Position numbers and translations under genes: made by a program
Part shown: positions 26,251 to 35,190 of the stretch, one piece after another
Layout: the number at the start of each line of letters is the position of its first letter
Position numbering within the stretch: position 1 is the stretch's first letter
Notes under the pieces: generated by a model
The model's database searches: none
Told to the model about the DNA's origin: nothing
Seen by the model: only the letters and a program-made list of their open reading frames with translations
NCBI GenBank assembly: GCA_963664465.2
Contig: CAXXSU010000004.1
Location: forward strand, 186,001-250,000
Source: CAVOAK01 sp963664465
Lineage (GTDB): Bacteria > Pseudomonadota > Alphaproteobacteria > UBA8366 > CAVOAK01
Direction: 5' to 3'
Length of the DNA stretch: 64,000 nucleotides

Positions 26251-27018
26251 ATGGTCGCGAAAAAATTATCTGTTGTGGTCAGAGACCCGTTGAAGGCTCC
26301 AGAACCGACCGCCGTGGGAATTGCATACGATACAAACCCACCACCGCTCGCGTCCCTGATGCGTATTCTTGGAACGAGGCCCGGTCGCGATACGTTGGAA
26401 CTCTATGTCCGCAGTTTTTCGCGTGTCGTTTTTGAACCGGAGTGTTGTGCGAGATATCCATGGATAACGAAGTGGAATCGGTCAATCTTGGTCAAATTGA
26501 AAGGGGAAGTCGAACTCCGTCATCACAAACTTCTTCAACAGGTCGTCGGTGACTTGTCGCTAGTTACTGGCATGCCGTTCGACATCATCCAGCCGTCAGA
26601 CAGAATTTCCGATCTTGCACTTGACATTGTTATCAACGTGTACGACCGCCGTCTTGTTGAAGAAGACACGTGGTTTTGCGGGCTGACGCGACCGATCATA
26701 GATGTCGACGGCGTGCTGCTGCACATAGAAATGGGTTTTCCCGCGAACACGCATGGCGACAACTTAATTGGGTGTTTTTACGAGGATATCTCTCAGTCCC
26801 TCGGAATGAGTGGAGATAACGCGTTGACCGAAGAAAGCATGTATCGCAGCGAGGCGGAGAACAACAATTGGTATCGCCTCACATGGCACGACGTGATCAT
26901 ACTGCGCACGCTCTACGACCGGCGCATCAACCCCGGCATGCATGAGGATCAGGCCATACCGATCGTGCGGGTGATCATCGCCGAGCTTCTGGAGGAGCTG
27001 AACGCGCCGGTAAAGTGA
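26251..27018 (+). CDS. DUF2927-like protein
   Basis: A 255-residue protein with a C-terminal signature typical of DUF2927 (WYRLTWHDVIILRTLYDRRI, then GMHEDQA) and an internal IGCFYEDISQSLGMSGDN. No signal peptide or membrane helix is evident at this start, whereas many relatives are exported. The N-terminal 80 residues are less conserved-looking. The protein family has no established role; some members resemble zinc-metalloprotease-like folds, which I cannot confirm here. It is divergent from imuA across a 63-bp gap containing the SOS box, so damage induction is possible. The ribosome site is weak. Confidence 0.72.
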   Translation: MVAKKLSVVVRDPLKAPEPTAVGIAYDTNPPPLASLMRILGTRPGRDTLELYVRSFSRVVFEPECCARYPWITKWNRSILVKLKGEVELRHHKLLQQVVGDLSLVTGMPFDIIQPSDRISDLALDIVINVYDRRLVEEDTWFCGLTRPIIDVDGVLLHIEMGFPANTHGDNLIGCFYEDISQSLGMSGDNALTEESMYRSEAENNNWYRLTWHDVIILRTLYDRRINPGMHEDQAIPIVRVIIAELLEELNAPVK

Positions 27019-27190
27019 GTCGAGGACCTGAGAGTTTTGACAAATATGGATGTGTGAGGGCAAGCCGCTTCACATGGGAAACTTCCGGCTCGGAATAGAA
27101 CACCTGCCTCTTGCCCCGCCCGCGCACCCGCTTTATGGAACTACACGCGCGCCGGAGTCGCCGCACGATACAGGCCATGACCACAAACCA

Positions 27191-27526
27191 ATGACCGACC
27201 AGCAGTCCACGCCATTTCTCAACGCACAGTTCTCGCCGGGCCAACTCGTTCAGCACCGGCTGTTCGACTATCGCGGCGTCATCGTCGACGTAGATCCGGA
27301 CTTCCAGAACTCCGATGATTGGTATCAGTCGATGGCGCGCTCAAAGCCGCCGAAGGACAAGCCGTGGTATCACGTGCTGGTGCATGGCGCCGACCACATG
27401 ACCTATGTCGCGGAGCGCAACCTCGAAGCCGACGAGAGCGCCAAGCCGGTCAAACATCCGGCCCTCGACCATTTCTTCGAAACCTTCGAGAATGGGCGCT
27501 ACCTGTTCCACAGACGCACCAACTAG
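27191..27526 (+). CDS. hspQ: heat shock protein HspQ
   Basis: A 111-residue HspQ/YccV family protein. The hallmark pattern is FSPGQLVQHRLFDYRGVIVDVDP and HVLVHGADHMTYVAERNLE (key parts RLFDYRGVIVDVDP and DHMTYVAE). HspQ is a specificity-enhancing factor and substrate of Lon and was also described as a hemimethylated-DNA binder. The frame is open to 27050, but ATG 27191 gives the family N-terminus. pyrE follows 64 bases downstream on the same strand. Confidence 0.92.
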   Translation: MTDQQSTPFLNAQFSPGQLVQHRLFDYRGVIVDVDPDFQNSDDWYQSMARSKPPKDKPWYHVLVHGADHMTYVAERNLEADESAKPVKHPALDHFFETFENGRYLFHRRTN

Positions 27527-27589
27527 CCGCGCCAACTAGCCCCAACCCAACGAGCAATAACTCACCGCAAAAGACATGAAGGGGCAATC

Positions 27590-28264
27590 GTGACCGAACA
27601 ACAGCCCGCGTCCTTGAGCCCGGCCCAGATTACCGCCCGAATCCTGCTTGAAACGCGTTCGGTTCTGTTCCGGCCCGAGGACCCGTTTACCCTCACCAGC
27701 GGCAAGAAAAGCCCTGTCTACGTCGACTGCAGGCGCTTGATCGCCTTTCCTCAGGAAAGACAACGCCTGATGGATCTGGCGCGCGACCTGATCATCGAGC
27801 GGATTGGCGATGACGCGTTCGACGTCGTAGCCGGCGGCGAGACGGCCGGCATTCCCTTCGCCGCCTGGATCGCCGATCTGCTGATGCTGCCAATGTGCTA
27901 CGTCCGCAAGAAGCCCAAGGGATTCGGCCGCAACGCACAGATCGAGGGCAACCTCGAAGAGGGCCAGCGGGCGATCCTGGTCGAGGATCTGGCAACCGAC
28001 GGCGGCTCCAAACTCGATTTCGTGGGGGCACTTCGGGAGGCGGGCGCCGACTGCGCCCACACCTTCGTCATCTTCCACTACGGCATTTTTCCAGAGAGCA
28101 TAGCCACGCTCGGCGAGGCCGGCGTCACGCTGCACGCGCTGGCGACCTGGTGGGACGTCGTGGACTGCGCCGAGCAGGAGCGCCTTTTGGACGCACCAAG
28201 TCTGGCCAAAGTCCGCGCCTATCTCGACGCACCCGACGACTGGTCGGGCGCCCTGGCCGGCTAG
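27590..28264 (+). CDS. pyrE: orotate phosphoribosyltransferase
   Basis: A 224-residue type I PRTase that makes OMP from orotate and PRPP in pyrimidine synthesis. It has FTLTSGKKSPVYVDCRRL near the N-terminus, the VAGGETAGIPFAAW loop, the flexible-loop region YVRKKPKGFG with the catalytic lysines, and the PRPP motif ILVEDLATDGGSK. The PRPP motif has A-T-D-G-G in place of the usual V-T-T-G-G. GTG 27590 is the start, with AAGGGGC upstream. Confidence 0.92.
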   Translation: MTEQQPASLSPAQITARILLETRSVLFRPEDPFTLTSGKKSPVYVDCRRLIAFPQERQRLMDLARDLIIERIGDDAFDVVAGGETAGIPFAAWIADLLMLPMCYVRKKPKGFGRNAQIEGNLEEGQRAILVEDLATDGGSKLDFVGALREAGADCAHTFVIFHYGIFPESIATLGEAGVTLHALATWWDVVDCAEQERLLDAPSLAKVRAYLDAPDDWSGALAG

Positions 28265-28405
28265 ACCGGTAAGGTTGGCAAATTTCTAAAGCGTAGCCTC
28301 CAGCAGGCAACATCGGTCGAGGTCACATACGCTCGACCGCCCCTCTCAATCGCCCCTCCGGCGTGATACGATGAGGTGAAAGCGAATGCTGGAGACGTCA
28401 TAATC

Positions 28406-30079
28406 ATGCGCATGCGGTTGTCATCGGCAGCATTCGCCGCCCTGCTCGCCGTCCTTCTGACGGGCCCCACCGCCCACGCGGCCGAACTGAAGGACGAACT
28501 GGTGATCGGCATCAGCCAGTTCCCGGGCAACTTCAACCCGAACATCGACTCGATGCTCGCCAAATCCTACATCCTGGCCATGGCCCGACGCCCGTTCACG
28601 GTCTACGACAAGGACTGGCGGCTGATCTGCATGCTCTGCACCGAGCTTCCGGACCTCGAACGCGGTACGGCGCGGATCGAGCCGACCGCCGAGGGCAAGA
28701 AGGGCATTGCGCTGACCTACACCATCCGCCCCGACGCGGTATGGGGAGACGGCACGCCCATTACCACCGACGACGTGCTCTTCACCTGGCAGGCGGGCCG
28801 TGAACCGACGACAGGCATTAGCAACCTCGAGCTCTACGACCGCATCACCAGCATCGACCAGCACGATGACAAGACCTTCACCATGCACGTCAACAAGTTC
28901 ACCTGCGACTACGCGGGGATCAACGATTTCGAGGTCTTGCCGGCGCATGTGGACCGGGCGAACTTCGCCGAGCCGGCCGAATACAAGAACCGCAGCGCGT
29001 ACGAAACCGACACGACCAATCCGGGCCTGTGGTTTGGTCCATATCGGGTCACGCAGGTGGTTTTCGGCAGCCATGTCGTGCTCGAGCCCAACCCGACCTG
29101 GTGGGGCAAGAAGCCGCAATTCAAGCGCGTGGTCGTCAAAGCCATCGAGAACACCGCGGCGCTGACAGCCAACCTGCTATCCGGCGATATCGACTATATC
29201 GCGGGCGAACTCGGCCTGCTGCTCGATCAGGCGCTTGCTTTCGAGAAGCGGCATGGCGACAAGTTCGATTTTTCCTATAAGTCGGGGCTGATCTATGAAC
29301 ATATCGATCTCAATCTCGACAATCCGATCCTTGCCGACCGCCGGGTGCGGCGGGCGCTGGTGCATGCCATCGATCGCGGCGCCATCAGCCAACAGCTTTT
29401 CGAGGGTCATCAGCCGGTAGCTCACGGCCAGACGAACCCGCTCGACCGCGTCTATTTCAAGGACACACCGAGCTACGCCTTCGATCCCGCGCGGGCCGCC
29501 CAGCTCTTGGACGAAGCAGGCTGGGACACGCTCAAGGACGGTATTCGCTACAACGACAGGGGCGAGCCCCTGCAGCTTGAGCTGATGACAACCGCCGGCA
29601 ACAAGACCCGCGAGCTCGTACAGCAGGTTCTGCAAGCGGATTGGCGCAAAGTCGGTGTCGATGTGCGGATCCGCAACGAACCGGCGCGGGTCTATTTCGG
29701 CCAGACACTGCGCGAGCGCAAGTTCAGGGCAATGGGCATGTATGCCTGGATCTCCTCACCGGAGAACATTCCCCGCACGACACTGCATTCGACCATGATT
29801 CCGACTGCGGACAACGGTTGGTCCGGCCAGAACTTCCCGGCCTTCCGCAACGATGAACTCGATACCGTGCTGGACGACATGGAGACCGAGTGCGATGCAT
29901 CCAAGAATCAGGCGCTTTGGAACCGCATGCAGGAAATCTACGCCACGGAGTTGCCTGTCCTGCCGCTCTACTTCCGCGCAAATCCCTACATTCTTCCAAA
30001 GTGGCTGAAGGGCGTCGAGCCGACGGGACACCAGTACCCAACCGCCCTTTGGATCGAAGATTGGCACACCGTCAACTAA
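28406..30079 (+). CDS. peptide-type ABC transporter substrate-binding protein
   Basis: A 557-residue family 5 (DppA/OppA) solute-binding protein. ATG 28406 begins a signal peptide of about 25 residues ending TAHA. The mature part has PDAVWGDGTPITTDDVLFTW and RRVRRALVHAIDRGAI, which are typical of the family. It is periplasmic and should deliver peptides or similar ligands to the two permeases encoded next. A Cys pair near residues 70-74 (CMLCTE) could form a disulfide. Confidence 0.9.
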   Translation: MRMRLSSAAFAALLAVLLTGPTAHAAELKDELVIGISQFPGNFNPNIDSMLAKSYILAMARRPFTVYDKDWRLICMLCTELPDLERGTARIEPTAEGKKGIALTYTIRPDAVWGDGTPITTDDVLFTWQAGREPTTGISNLELYDRITSIDQHDDKTFTMHVNKFTCDYAGINDFEVLPAHVDRANFAEPAEYKNRSAYETDTTNPGLWFGPYRVTQVVFGSHVVLEPNPTWWGKKPQFKRVVVKAIENTAALTANLLSGDIDYIAGELGLLLDQALAFEKRHGDKFDFSYKSGLIYEHIDLNLDNPILADRRVRRALVHAIDRGAISQQLFEGHQPVAHGQTNPLDRVYFKDTPSYAFDPARAAQLLDEAGWDTLKDGIRYNDRGEPLQLELMTTAGNKTRELVQQVLQADWRKVGVDVRIRNEPARVYFGQTLRERKFRAMGMYAWISSPENIPRTTLHSTMIPTADNGWSGQNFPAFRNDELDTVLDDMETECDASKNQALWNRMQEIYATELPVLPLYFRANPYILPKWLKGVEPTGHQYPTALWIEDWHTVN

Positions 30080-30128
30080 GCCGATGATGCATCGCCGGCT
30101 GCCGATGTTCGTCGCGGATTAGCGCACG

Positions 30129-31109
30129 ATGCTGCGCTTCGTCTCGGGCCGGCTCATCGAGAGCTTGATCGTGCTGCTGGCGTTGTCCTTCATCATCTAC
30201 TGGCTGATGGGCCTGATGCCGGGCGATCCGATCGACATCATGATCGCCTCGGACCCCAACCTGACGGCCGCCGACGCCCAGCGGCTGAAAGCGCTCTACG
30301 GCCTCGACCAGCCAATTTTCGAGCGCTATCTCAACTGGATTGGCAGCGCTCTCGAGGGCAACTTCGGCTATTCGCGGCTGCATACGAGGCCGGTGATGGA
30401 GGTCGTGGGCGCGCGGTTACCAAATACGGTCCTGCTGCTCGGACTTAGCCTCGTACTGGCGCTGGCGATCGCCGTACCCGTTGGCATTTACGCAGCTCTC
30501 AAGCCGTATTCGCAGCTTGACTACATAATTAATCTGACATGCTTTGCCGGCATTTCCGTGCCGCCATTCTGGCTCGCATTGCTGCTCATCATCCTCTTTG
30601 CGGTGACGCTCGGCTGGCTCCCGGCAGGCGGCATGGGCCACGTCGTGGCCGGCAGTTCAGGCGCCTTCGGGGCGCGTCTCGAACATCTCATACTGCCGAC
30701 GGCGACGCTAACTCTTCTTACGGTCGGCGGCTTCACCAGGTTCATGCGCGCCAGCATGTTGCAAACCTTGCGTCAGGACTTCATCCGCACGGCCCGCGCC
30801 AAAGGCGTCAGCCTGTCGCGCATGGTCGCCGCGCACGCTCTACGAAACGCGCTGTTACCGCTGGTGACGGTCGTTGCACTCAGTTTTGGCGCGATGTTCT
30901 CCGGCGCGCTCATCACCGAGACCATGTTCTCGTGGTTGGGTATGGGCAAGATGATTTACGACTCGATCCTTGGAAACGACTACAACCTGGCGCTTGTCGG
31001 CCTGATGTTCGCGACGGGATTAACCCTGCTCGGCAACTTCCTGGCCGACGTGGCCTATGTCTGGCTCGACCCGCGCATCACCTTCGTCAGCCTGGAACAA
31101 CGCCGGTGA
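30129..31109 (+). CDS. ABC transporter permease, DppB/OppB type
   Basis: A 326-residue inner-membrane permease with six predicted helices and the N-terminal extension of the OppB group. The ATPase-contact EAA loop reads ARAKGVSLSRMVAAHALRNALLP (key part HALRNALLP). Its stop overlaps the GTG start of the second permease by three bases. It acts with the upstream binding protein. Confidence 0.92.
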   Translation: MLRFVSGRLIESLIVLLALSFIIYWLMGLMPGDPIDIMIASDPNLTAADAQRLKALYGLDQPIFERYLNWIGSALEGNFGYSRLHTRPVMEVVGARLPNTVLLLGLSLVLALAIAVPVGIYAALKPYSQLDYIINLTCFAGISVPPFWLALLLIILFAVTLGWLPAGGMGHVVAGSSGAFGARLEHLILPTATLTLLTVGGFTRFMRASMLQTLRQDFIRTARAKGVSLSRMVAAHALRNALLPLVTVVALSFGAMFSGALITETMFSWLGMGKMIYDSILGNDYNLALVGLMFATGLTLLGNFLADVAYVWLDPRITFVSLEQRR

Positions 31110-32032
31110 CGCTCGTCGACACAACCGGTTCCACCACCGGGACTGTCCGAGGCACACGCCTGAGCCGTCGCTTCCTTCAGCATCGCCTGGCCGTTGCAAG
31201 TGCCGGCATTATTGTCGTGCTGGCGCTGTTGTCTTTGGCTGCGCCAGCGGTCGAATGGCTGCTCGGAACTAGCGCTGCGACAACCAATCTCTTTGACCGA
31301 ACGGCAGCACCCTCGTGGCAGCATCCGCTGGGGACCGATGAGATCGGCCGCGACCTTCTGCTGCGGCTGCTTTATGGCGGCCGAGTCTCATTGGCGGCAG
31401 GATTGGTTGCGGCAATCGCTTCTGCGGTTATCGGTACGTTTATCGGACTGCTTGCAGGTTTTTATGGCGGCCGTCTCGATGCCCTGCTTATGCGTTTCAC
31501 CGACGGCGTGATCGCCCTACCGCTACTGCCGCTACTGATCGTCCTGGCGGCGATCGATCTGAACAAACTGGGCCTACCCCCGTCGATTGCCCAGTCGGAG
31601 AATGTCAGCCTCTACCGCATCATCTTGATCATCGCCTTGGTCGGCTGGACCACCGTTGCGCGGCTCGTCCGGGTGGAAGCCCTGTCAATGCGCTCGCGCG
31701 AATTCGTCCTTGCCGCCGTTGCTCAAGGCTCGGGCTCGGCACGTATCATGTGGGTGCACATTCTTCCCAACATCGTTTCACCCATAATCGTCGCGACGAC
31801 GTTATCGATCGGCAACATCGTCCTTTTCGAGTCGGTACTGAGTTTTCTCGGTCTCGGGATCCAGCCACCGCTGCCCAGTTGGGGCAACATGCTGACAAAT
31901 GCTCAGGAAGTAATTTGGTCATCGCCGCAACTGGCGATCTGGCCGGGTCTGATGATCTTCATTACGGTGATCGCGTTCAACTTCCTGGGAGATGGGCTAC
32001 AGGATGCCATGGACCCGCGGGCTATCGACTAG
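31106..32032 (+). CDS. ABC transporter permease, DppC/OppC type
   Basis: A 308-residue OppC-type permease. GTG 31106 overlaps the stop of the preceding permease; the longer open frame from 30539 is spurious. It shows the N-terminal OppC region (LAVASAGIIVVLALLSLAAP), PLGTDEIGRDLLLRLLYGGR, and the EAA loop VAQGSGSARIMWVHILPNIVSP (key part HILPNIVSP). No ATP-binding subunit follows, so the importer must borrow ATPases encoded elsewhere. Confidence 0.92.
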   Translation: MTLVDTTGSTTGTVRGTRLSRRFLQHRLAVASAGIIVVLALLSLAAPAVEWLLGTSAATTNLFDRTAAPSWQHPLGTDEIGRDLLLRLLYGGRVSLAAGLVAAIASAVIGTFIGLLAGFYGGRLDALLMRFTDGVIALPLLPLLIVLAAIDLNKLGLPPSIAQSENVSLYRIILIIALVGWTTVARLVRVEALSMRSREFVLAAVAQGSGSARIMWVHILPNIVSPIIVATTLSIGNIVLFESVLSFLGLGIQPPLPSWGNMLTNAQEVIWSSPQLAIWPGLMIFITVIAFNFLGDGLQDAMDPRAID

Positions 32033-32149
32033 CATCGCTGCGGCGAAATTACCTGAATTCTTTCAACCCTTTACGCGAATGCAAATGACGTCGGGTTGCG
32101 AAACATAGCGAATCTCGCTATATGACTAGTTAAGTACAAGGACATTCTT

Positions 32150-32512
32150 GTGGTCGTTTCCGATTGGGGTCGGATTTTGGCTGATATAGCGGGCATCGGA
32201 TCATTTACAGATATTGGCGGCGCCGGTTCTCTTGCCGAGGATCGCGAACCGCGTGAGCTTACGCCCGAAGAGGAGGAGCGTCGGGCGCAATCGTCTGCCG
32301 AACGGGCGGGCGATACCTCGCCAAGGACCGATCCGCTTATTGGCGGTGAAGACGAAGTTTCCCTGAGCAGCGCGGCTCAAAGCGCGACGGCTTCGGACGA
32401 TCCGAACGAGGAAGAGGAAGATACCGCGAACCGGTTTCCAGAGTCCGGGAATGAGGAACGCGATTCGGCTGTCACGCAGTCCTTAGGACGTGTGGTTGAT
32501 CGATTTGCCTGA
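32150..32512 (+). CDS. acidic, low-complexity hypothetical protein
   Basis: A 120-residue protein rich in Glu, Asp, Ser and Ala (TPEEEERRAQSS, DDPNEEEEDTANR) with no membrane segment, probably disordered. A GTG start follows an AAGGAC ribosome-site-like sequence, and a clear terminator lies just after the stop, which supports it as a real single-gene unit. No family or function is recognised. Confidence 0.6.
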   Translation: MVVSDWGRILADIAGIGSFTDIGGAGSLAEDREPRELTPEEEERRAQSSAERAGDTSPRTDPLIGGEDEVSLSSAAQSATASDDPNEEEEDTANRFPESGNEERDSAVTQSLGRVVDRFA

Positions 32513-32538
32513 GGTACGTTGGAACTGAAGCGAAGAAA

Positions 32539-32564
32539 GGGTCCGCAACGCCGGGCCCTTTTTT
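32539..32564 (+). terminator. rho-independent terminator
   Basis: The stem GGGTCC/GGGCCC (one G-U pair) with an eight-base loop is followed by six T residues. It lies 27 bases after the stop of the acidic hypothetical gene and upstream of the WD40 gene. Confidence 0.85.
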
Positions 32565-32641
32565 CTGGTCAACGTCGAAGCCATATGCAGTGCAACGCAT
32601 GCTTCATGGACTTAGCGGTATCGAAACGGCATCATCGGCAA

Positions 32642-33652
32642 ATGTCATCCTCTAGCTGTATCCGATCGGCCGCGCAAAGAATTGCCTGGGCGATCCTGCT
32701 TGCCGCCTCGCTGATAACGGCGCCGGCCGTGTGGGCGGAGGGCGACGAACCCGAAATCATCGATGAATTTCAGGCAGCGCCGGCTCCACCGAAAGTAACC
32801 AAGCGCGTGTTCCAACACGAGATGGCGGTGACCGCAATCGACATCACGCGAAACGGGAACGTCGCGGTGACCGGCAGCGTCGACGGCTATCTCCGTCTTT
32901 GGGAAGTAAGCACCGGCAGACTGCTTAGAAAACTCAACAATGAGGCAACGATCTTCTCGTTGTCGGTCTCTCCGAACGGCCGGCTGGCAATCGTTGGAAC
33001 AAGGCGAAAACAAGCTTTAGTGTGGGACCTGATCAAAGGCGAAGTCGTGAAGCTATTGGATCACGACGACTACGTTCGTGGCGTTACCTTCTCTCCGGAC
33101 GGCAGGACGGCGCTAACAGCAAGCGGTGACCATACGGTTCGCATGTGGGACGTCGAGACCGGCGAAGTCATTCGGGTTTTGGACCATGGAAGTTCCGCCT
33201 GGTCGGTTGATTTTTCACCGGATGGCAAGTGGGCCTATAGCGGCGCCTTCAAGGAAGCCTGGTTGTGGGACGTCGAGACCGGCGAACGACGGCACGTGCT
33301 CCAGCATCCAAGCGGTGTGACGAGCATAGACTGGTCCTTTGACGGAAAGTTCGTGATCACCGGCTGTACCGACAACAAGATCCGTATTTGGTCGGTAGAG
33401 ACCGGTGAGATGGTGCAGCTGGTGAAACATGCACATTCAGTTTTCGCCGTGGCCTTCTCACCCGATGGTAAGCATGCGCTGACCGGCGGTGACGACAGCA
33501 CGGCCCGATTGTGGAACGTGAAGACCGGCAAACAGCTTAAGATCTGGGAGCTTGGCGGGCGCGTCTATGCAGTGAAATTCACGCCTAACGGCCGCCATAT
33601 GTTGACCGCCAGCGATGATGCAACTGCGGTCCTTTTTGATCTCGCTCCATAA
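32642..33652 (+). CDS. exported WD40-repeat protein
   Basis: A 336-residue protein with a signal peptide (about residues 1-32, cleavage after VWA) followed by a beta-propeller of about seven WD40 repeats (LRLWEVSTGRLLRKL, VRMWDVETGEVIRVLDHG, IRIWSVETGEMVQLV and so on, each starting with FSPDGK-like turns). It probably acts as a periplasmic or surface scaffold. The frame is open to 32519, but that would include the terminator; ATG 32642 gives the signal sequence. No enzymatic domain is attached. Confidence 0.85.
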   Translation: MSSSSCIRSAAQRIAWAILLAASLITAPAVWAEGDEPEIIDEFQAAPAPPKVTKRVFQHEMAVTAIDITRNGNVAVTGSVDGYLRLWEVSTGRLLRKLNNEATIFSLSVSPNGRLAIVGTRRKQALVWDLIKGEVVKLLDHDDYVRGVTFSPDGRTALTASGDHTVRMWDVETGEVIRVLDHGSSAWSVDFSPDGKWAYSGAFKEAWLWDVETGERRHVLQHPSGVTSIDWSFDGKFVITGCTDNKIRIWSVETGEMVQLVKHAHSVFAVAFSPDGKHALTGGDDSTARLWNVKTGKQLKIWELGGRVYAVKFTPNGRHMLTASDDATAVLFDLAP

Positions 33653-33684
33653 GGCAAATTCAACCGCGCACTAAACCGGCTGGT

Positions 33685-34722
33685 TCATACTGAAGTTGGG
33701 CCGTTCGCCTTCTTCCAGCCGTCGAGGCCGCCCTGGATATGGCATGCGTCGGCCAGACCCGCACCCTGCGCCGTCTCGACCGCCATGGCCGATCGTTCGC
33801 CATACGCGCAATAGAATATGAGGCGTTTGCCGGTCGACCTGACCAATTCATTCAGCATGCCGCCTGGTTTGATGTTGTCTTCAAGCTCGCCGTACGGCGC
33901 ATGGATCGCGCCCGGGATGACGCCGTGACGCTGGCACTCGGCCTTCTCGCGAATGTCGATCAGCATCACATCCCCCGACCCGATCAGCGCCTTCGCCTCC
34001 TCGCAGGAGAGTGAGCAGCCACGCTCGACCAGGTCGTCCTGCGACAACCCGATATGCAGGTTTGCTGGTACGGCAACGTCCATCAATTTGGGGGTTGGAA
34101 GATTCAGATTGTTCATGATCTCAGCGTACTCTTCGGCCGAGGAAACTTGCAGACGCGGGTTGCACATCCTTTCCTCGCCGATCGTGCTGACGGTATCGCC
34201 CTTGTAGTCGTGGGCCGGATAGACCAGCGTCTCCTCGGGCAGTTTGAGGAGCTTGTTGAACAACGAGTCGTACTGCGCAAACGGATCGCCATTCTGAAAG
34301 TCGGTCCGTCCGGTGCCACGGATGAGCAGCGTGTCACCGGTAAATACGCGGTCTTCCGTGCGAAAACAGTAGGAGTCGTCCGTGTGACCAGGCGTATACA
34401 TCGCCTGGAGGGTGATGCCCTCGATTTTGATGTGCTCGCCTTCGGTCACGCGCATCGAGACGACGTCCACGCCACTGCTCTCACCCATTACGGTGATGCA
34501 ACGGGTCTGGTCGCGCAATGCGCCAAGCCCGGTGATGTGGTCCGTATGGACGTGCGTATCGGCGGCCTTGACAAGCTTCAGATCAAGCTCGTTCAACAGC
34601 TTGACGTATTGGTCCACCTTTTCCAGCACCGGATCGATAATCAACGCCTCTCCTCCGCGCCGACTTGCAAGCAAGTAGGTGTAGGTGCTTGACACGTTGT
34701 CGAACATCTGCCGGAAAATCAT
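33685..34722 (-). CDS. MBL-fold hydrolase fused to rhodanese (persulfide dioxygenase-like)
   Basis: A 345-residue fusion. The metallo-beta-lactamase domain (about residues 1-230) has the metal motif THVHTDH, GHTDDS, FTGDTLLIRGTGRTDFQ and YPAHDY, all typical of ETHE1-like persulfide dioxygenases. The rhodanese domain (about residues 245-340) has catalytic Cys in FYCAYGERSAMA. Such fusions oxidise glutathione persulfide and move sulfane sulfur in sulfide detoxification. It stands alone on the minus strand. The substrate is inferred from the family. Confidence 0.9.
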   Translation of the reverse strand: MIFRQMFDNVSSTYTYLLASRRGGEALIIDPVLEKVDQYVKLLNELDLKLVKAADTHVHTDHITGLGALRDQTRCITVMGESSGVDVVSMRVTEGEHIKIEGITLQAMYTPGHTDDSYCFRTEDRVFTGDTLLIRGTGRTDFQNGDPFAQYDSLFNKLLKLPEETLVYPAHDYKGDTVSTIGEERMCNPRLQVSSAEEYAEIMNNLNLPTPKLMDVAVPANLHIGLSQDDLVERGCSLSCEEAKALIGSGDVMLIDIREKAECQRHGVIPGAIHAPYGELEDNIKPGGMLNELVRSTGKRLIFYCAYGERSAMAVETAQGAGLADACHIQGGLDGWKKANGPTSV

Positions 34723-34869
34723 TAATTGCGCTTTGTAGCCGGTAGTTCACAGCACCAGCATAAACTATCACGATTTGGCAGCCAAATCGAACAAAGTGCA
34801 TTTGCCGCAGGCTTCAGAAGCGCGGAACTCCCGGAGGTCAACCGCCCAGCCGCACGCGCCTGAGCGCCG

Positions 34870-35049
34870 TCACAGCACTCGATCGATGCGTCCGAGCAGC
34901 ATTCGCGCAGCGTTGAGCGCCGCCGCGAAAGCGTGTGTTAGCCCAGCCATCGCATAGCACACGAAGATCGACAGCATTTCCGAGCGCTCGATCCGTTTGC
35001 GTGAGGTGTATATCGCCAGTTCGTGGTTGCCATTGCTGCACTGAAGCAT
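34870..35049 (-). CDS. small hypothetical protein, 59 residues
   Basis: The ORF begins at ATG 35049 with GGGAGAA about eight bases upstream and ends at 34870. The N-terminal 22 residues are polar; the rest forms an amphipathic helix (MLSIFVCYAMAGLTHAFAAA, then ARMLLGRID). Two GAAC-N4-GTTC candidate operators lie 50-90 bases upstream, which suggests TetR control. A longer overlapping frame (34838-35086) codes for a less protein-like sequence and was set aside. No function is recognised. Confidence 0.5.
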   Translation of the reverse strand: MLQCSNGNHELAIYTSRKRIERSEMLSIFVCYAMAGLTHAFAAALNAARMLLGRIDRVL

Positions 35050-35100
35050 CGCGCTTCTCCCTCATTGAGGCATTGCAATGTCGCAAGTGTAAACAAATTG

Positions 35101-35137
35101 GAACGATCGTTCAATAATAATTTCAGAACAACTGTTC
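35101..35137. promoter_or_regulatory. two candidate TetR operators, GAAC-N4-GTTC
   Basis: GAACGATCGTTC (35101-35112, a perfect palindrome) and GAACAACTGTTC (35126-35137) lie between the 3' end of the tetR gene and the start of the 59-residue ORF, centred 25 bases apart. A third copy precedes tetR. Assignment to this TetR protein is inference. Confidence 0.55.
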
Positions 35138-35190
35138 AACAATTTGTGATGAAAGATGGCGCCAATTTTCTAGCGCCGCCGGTAATTCGC

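Noticed and set aside
35101..35137. GAAC...GTTC palindromes as LexA boxes
   Set aside because: Alphaproteobacterial boxes are direct repeats with seven spacer bases; these are inverted with four, which fits a TetR-type operator better.
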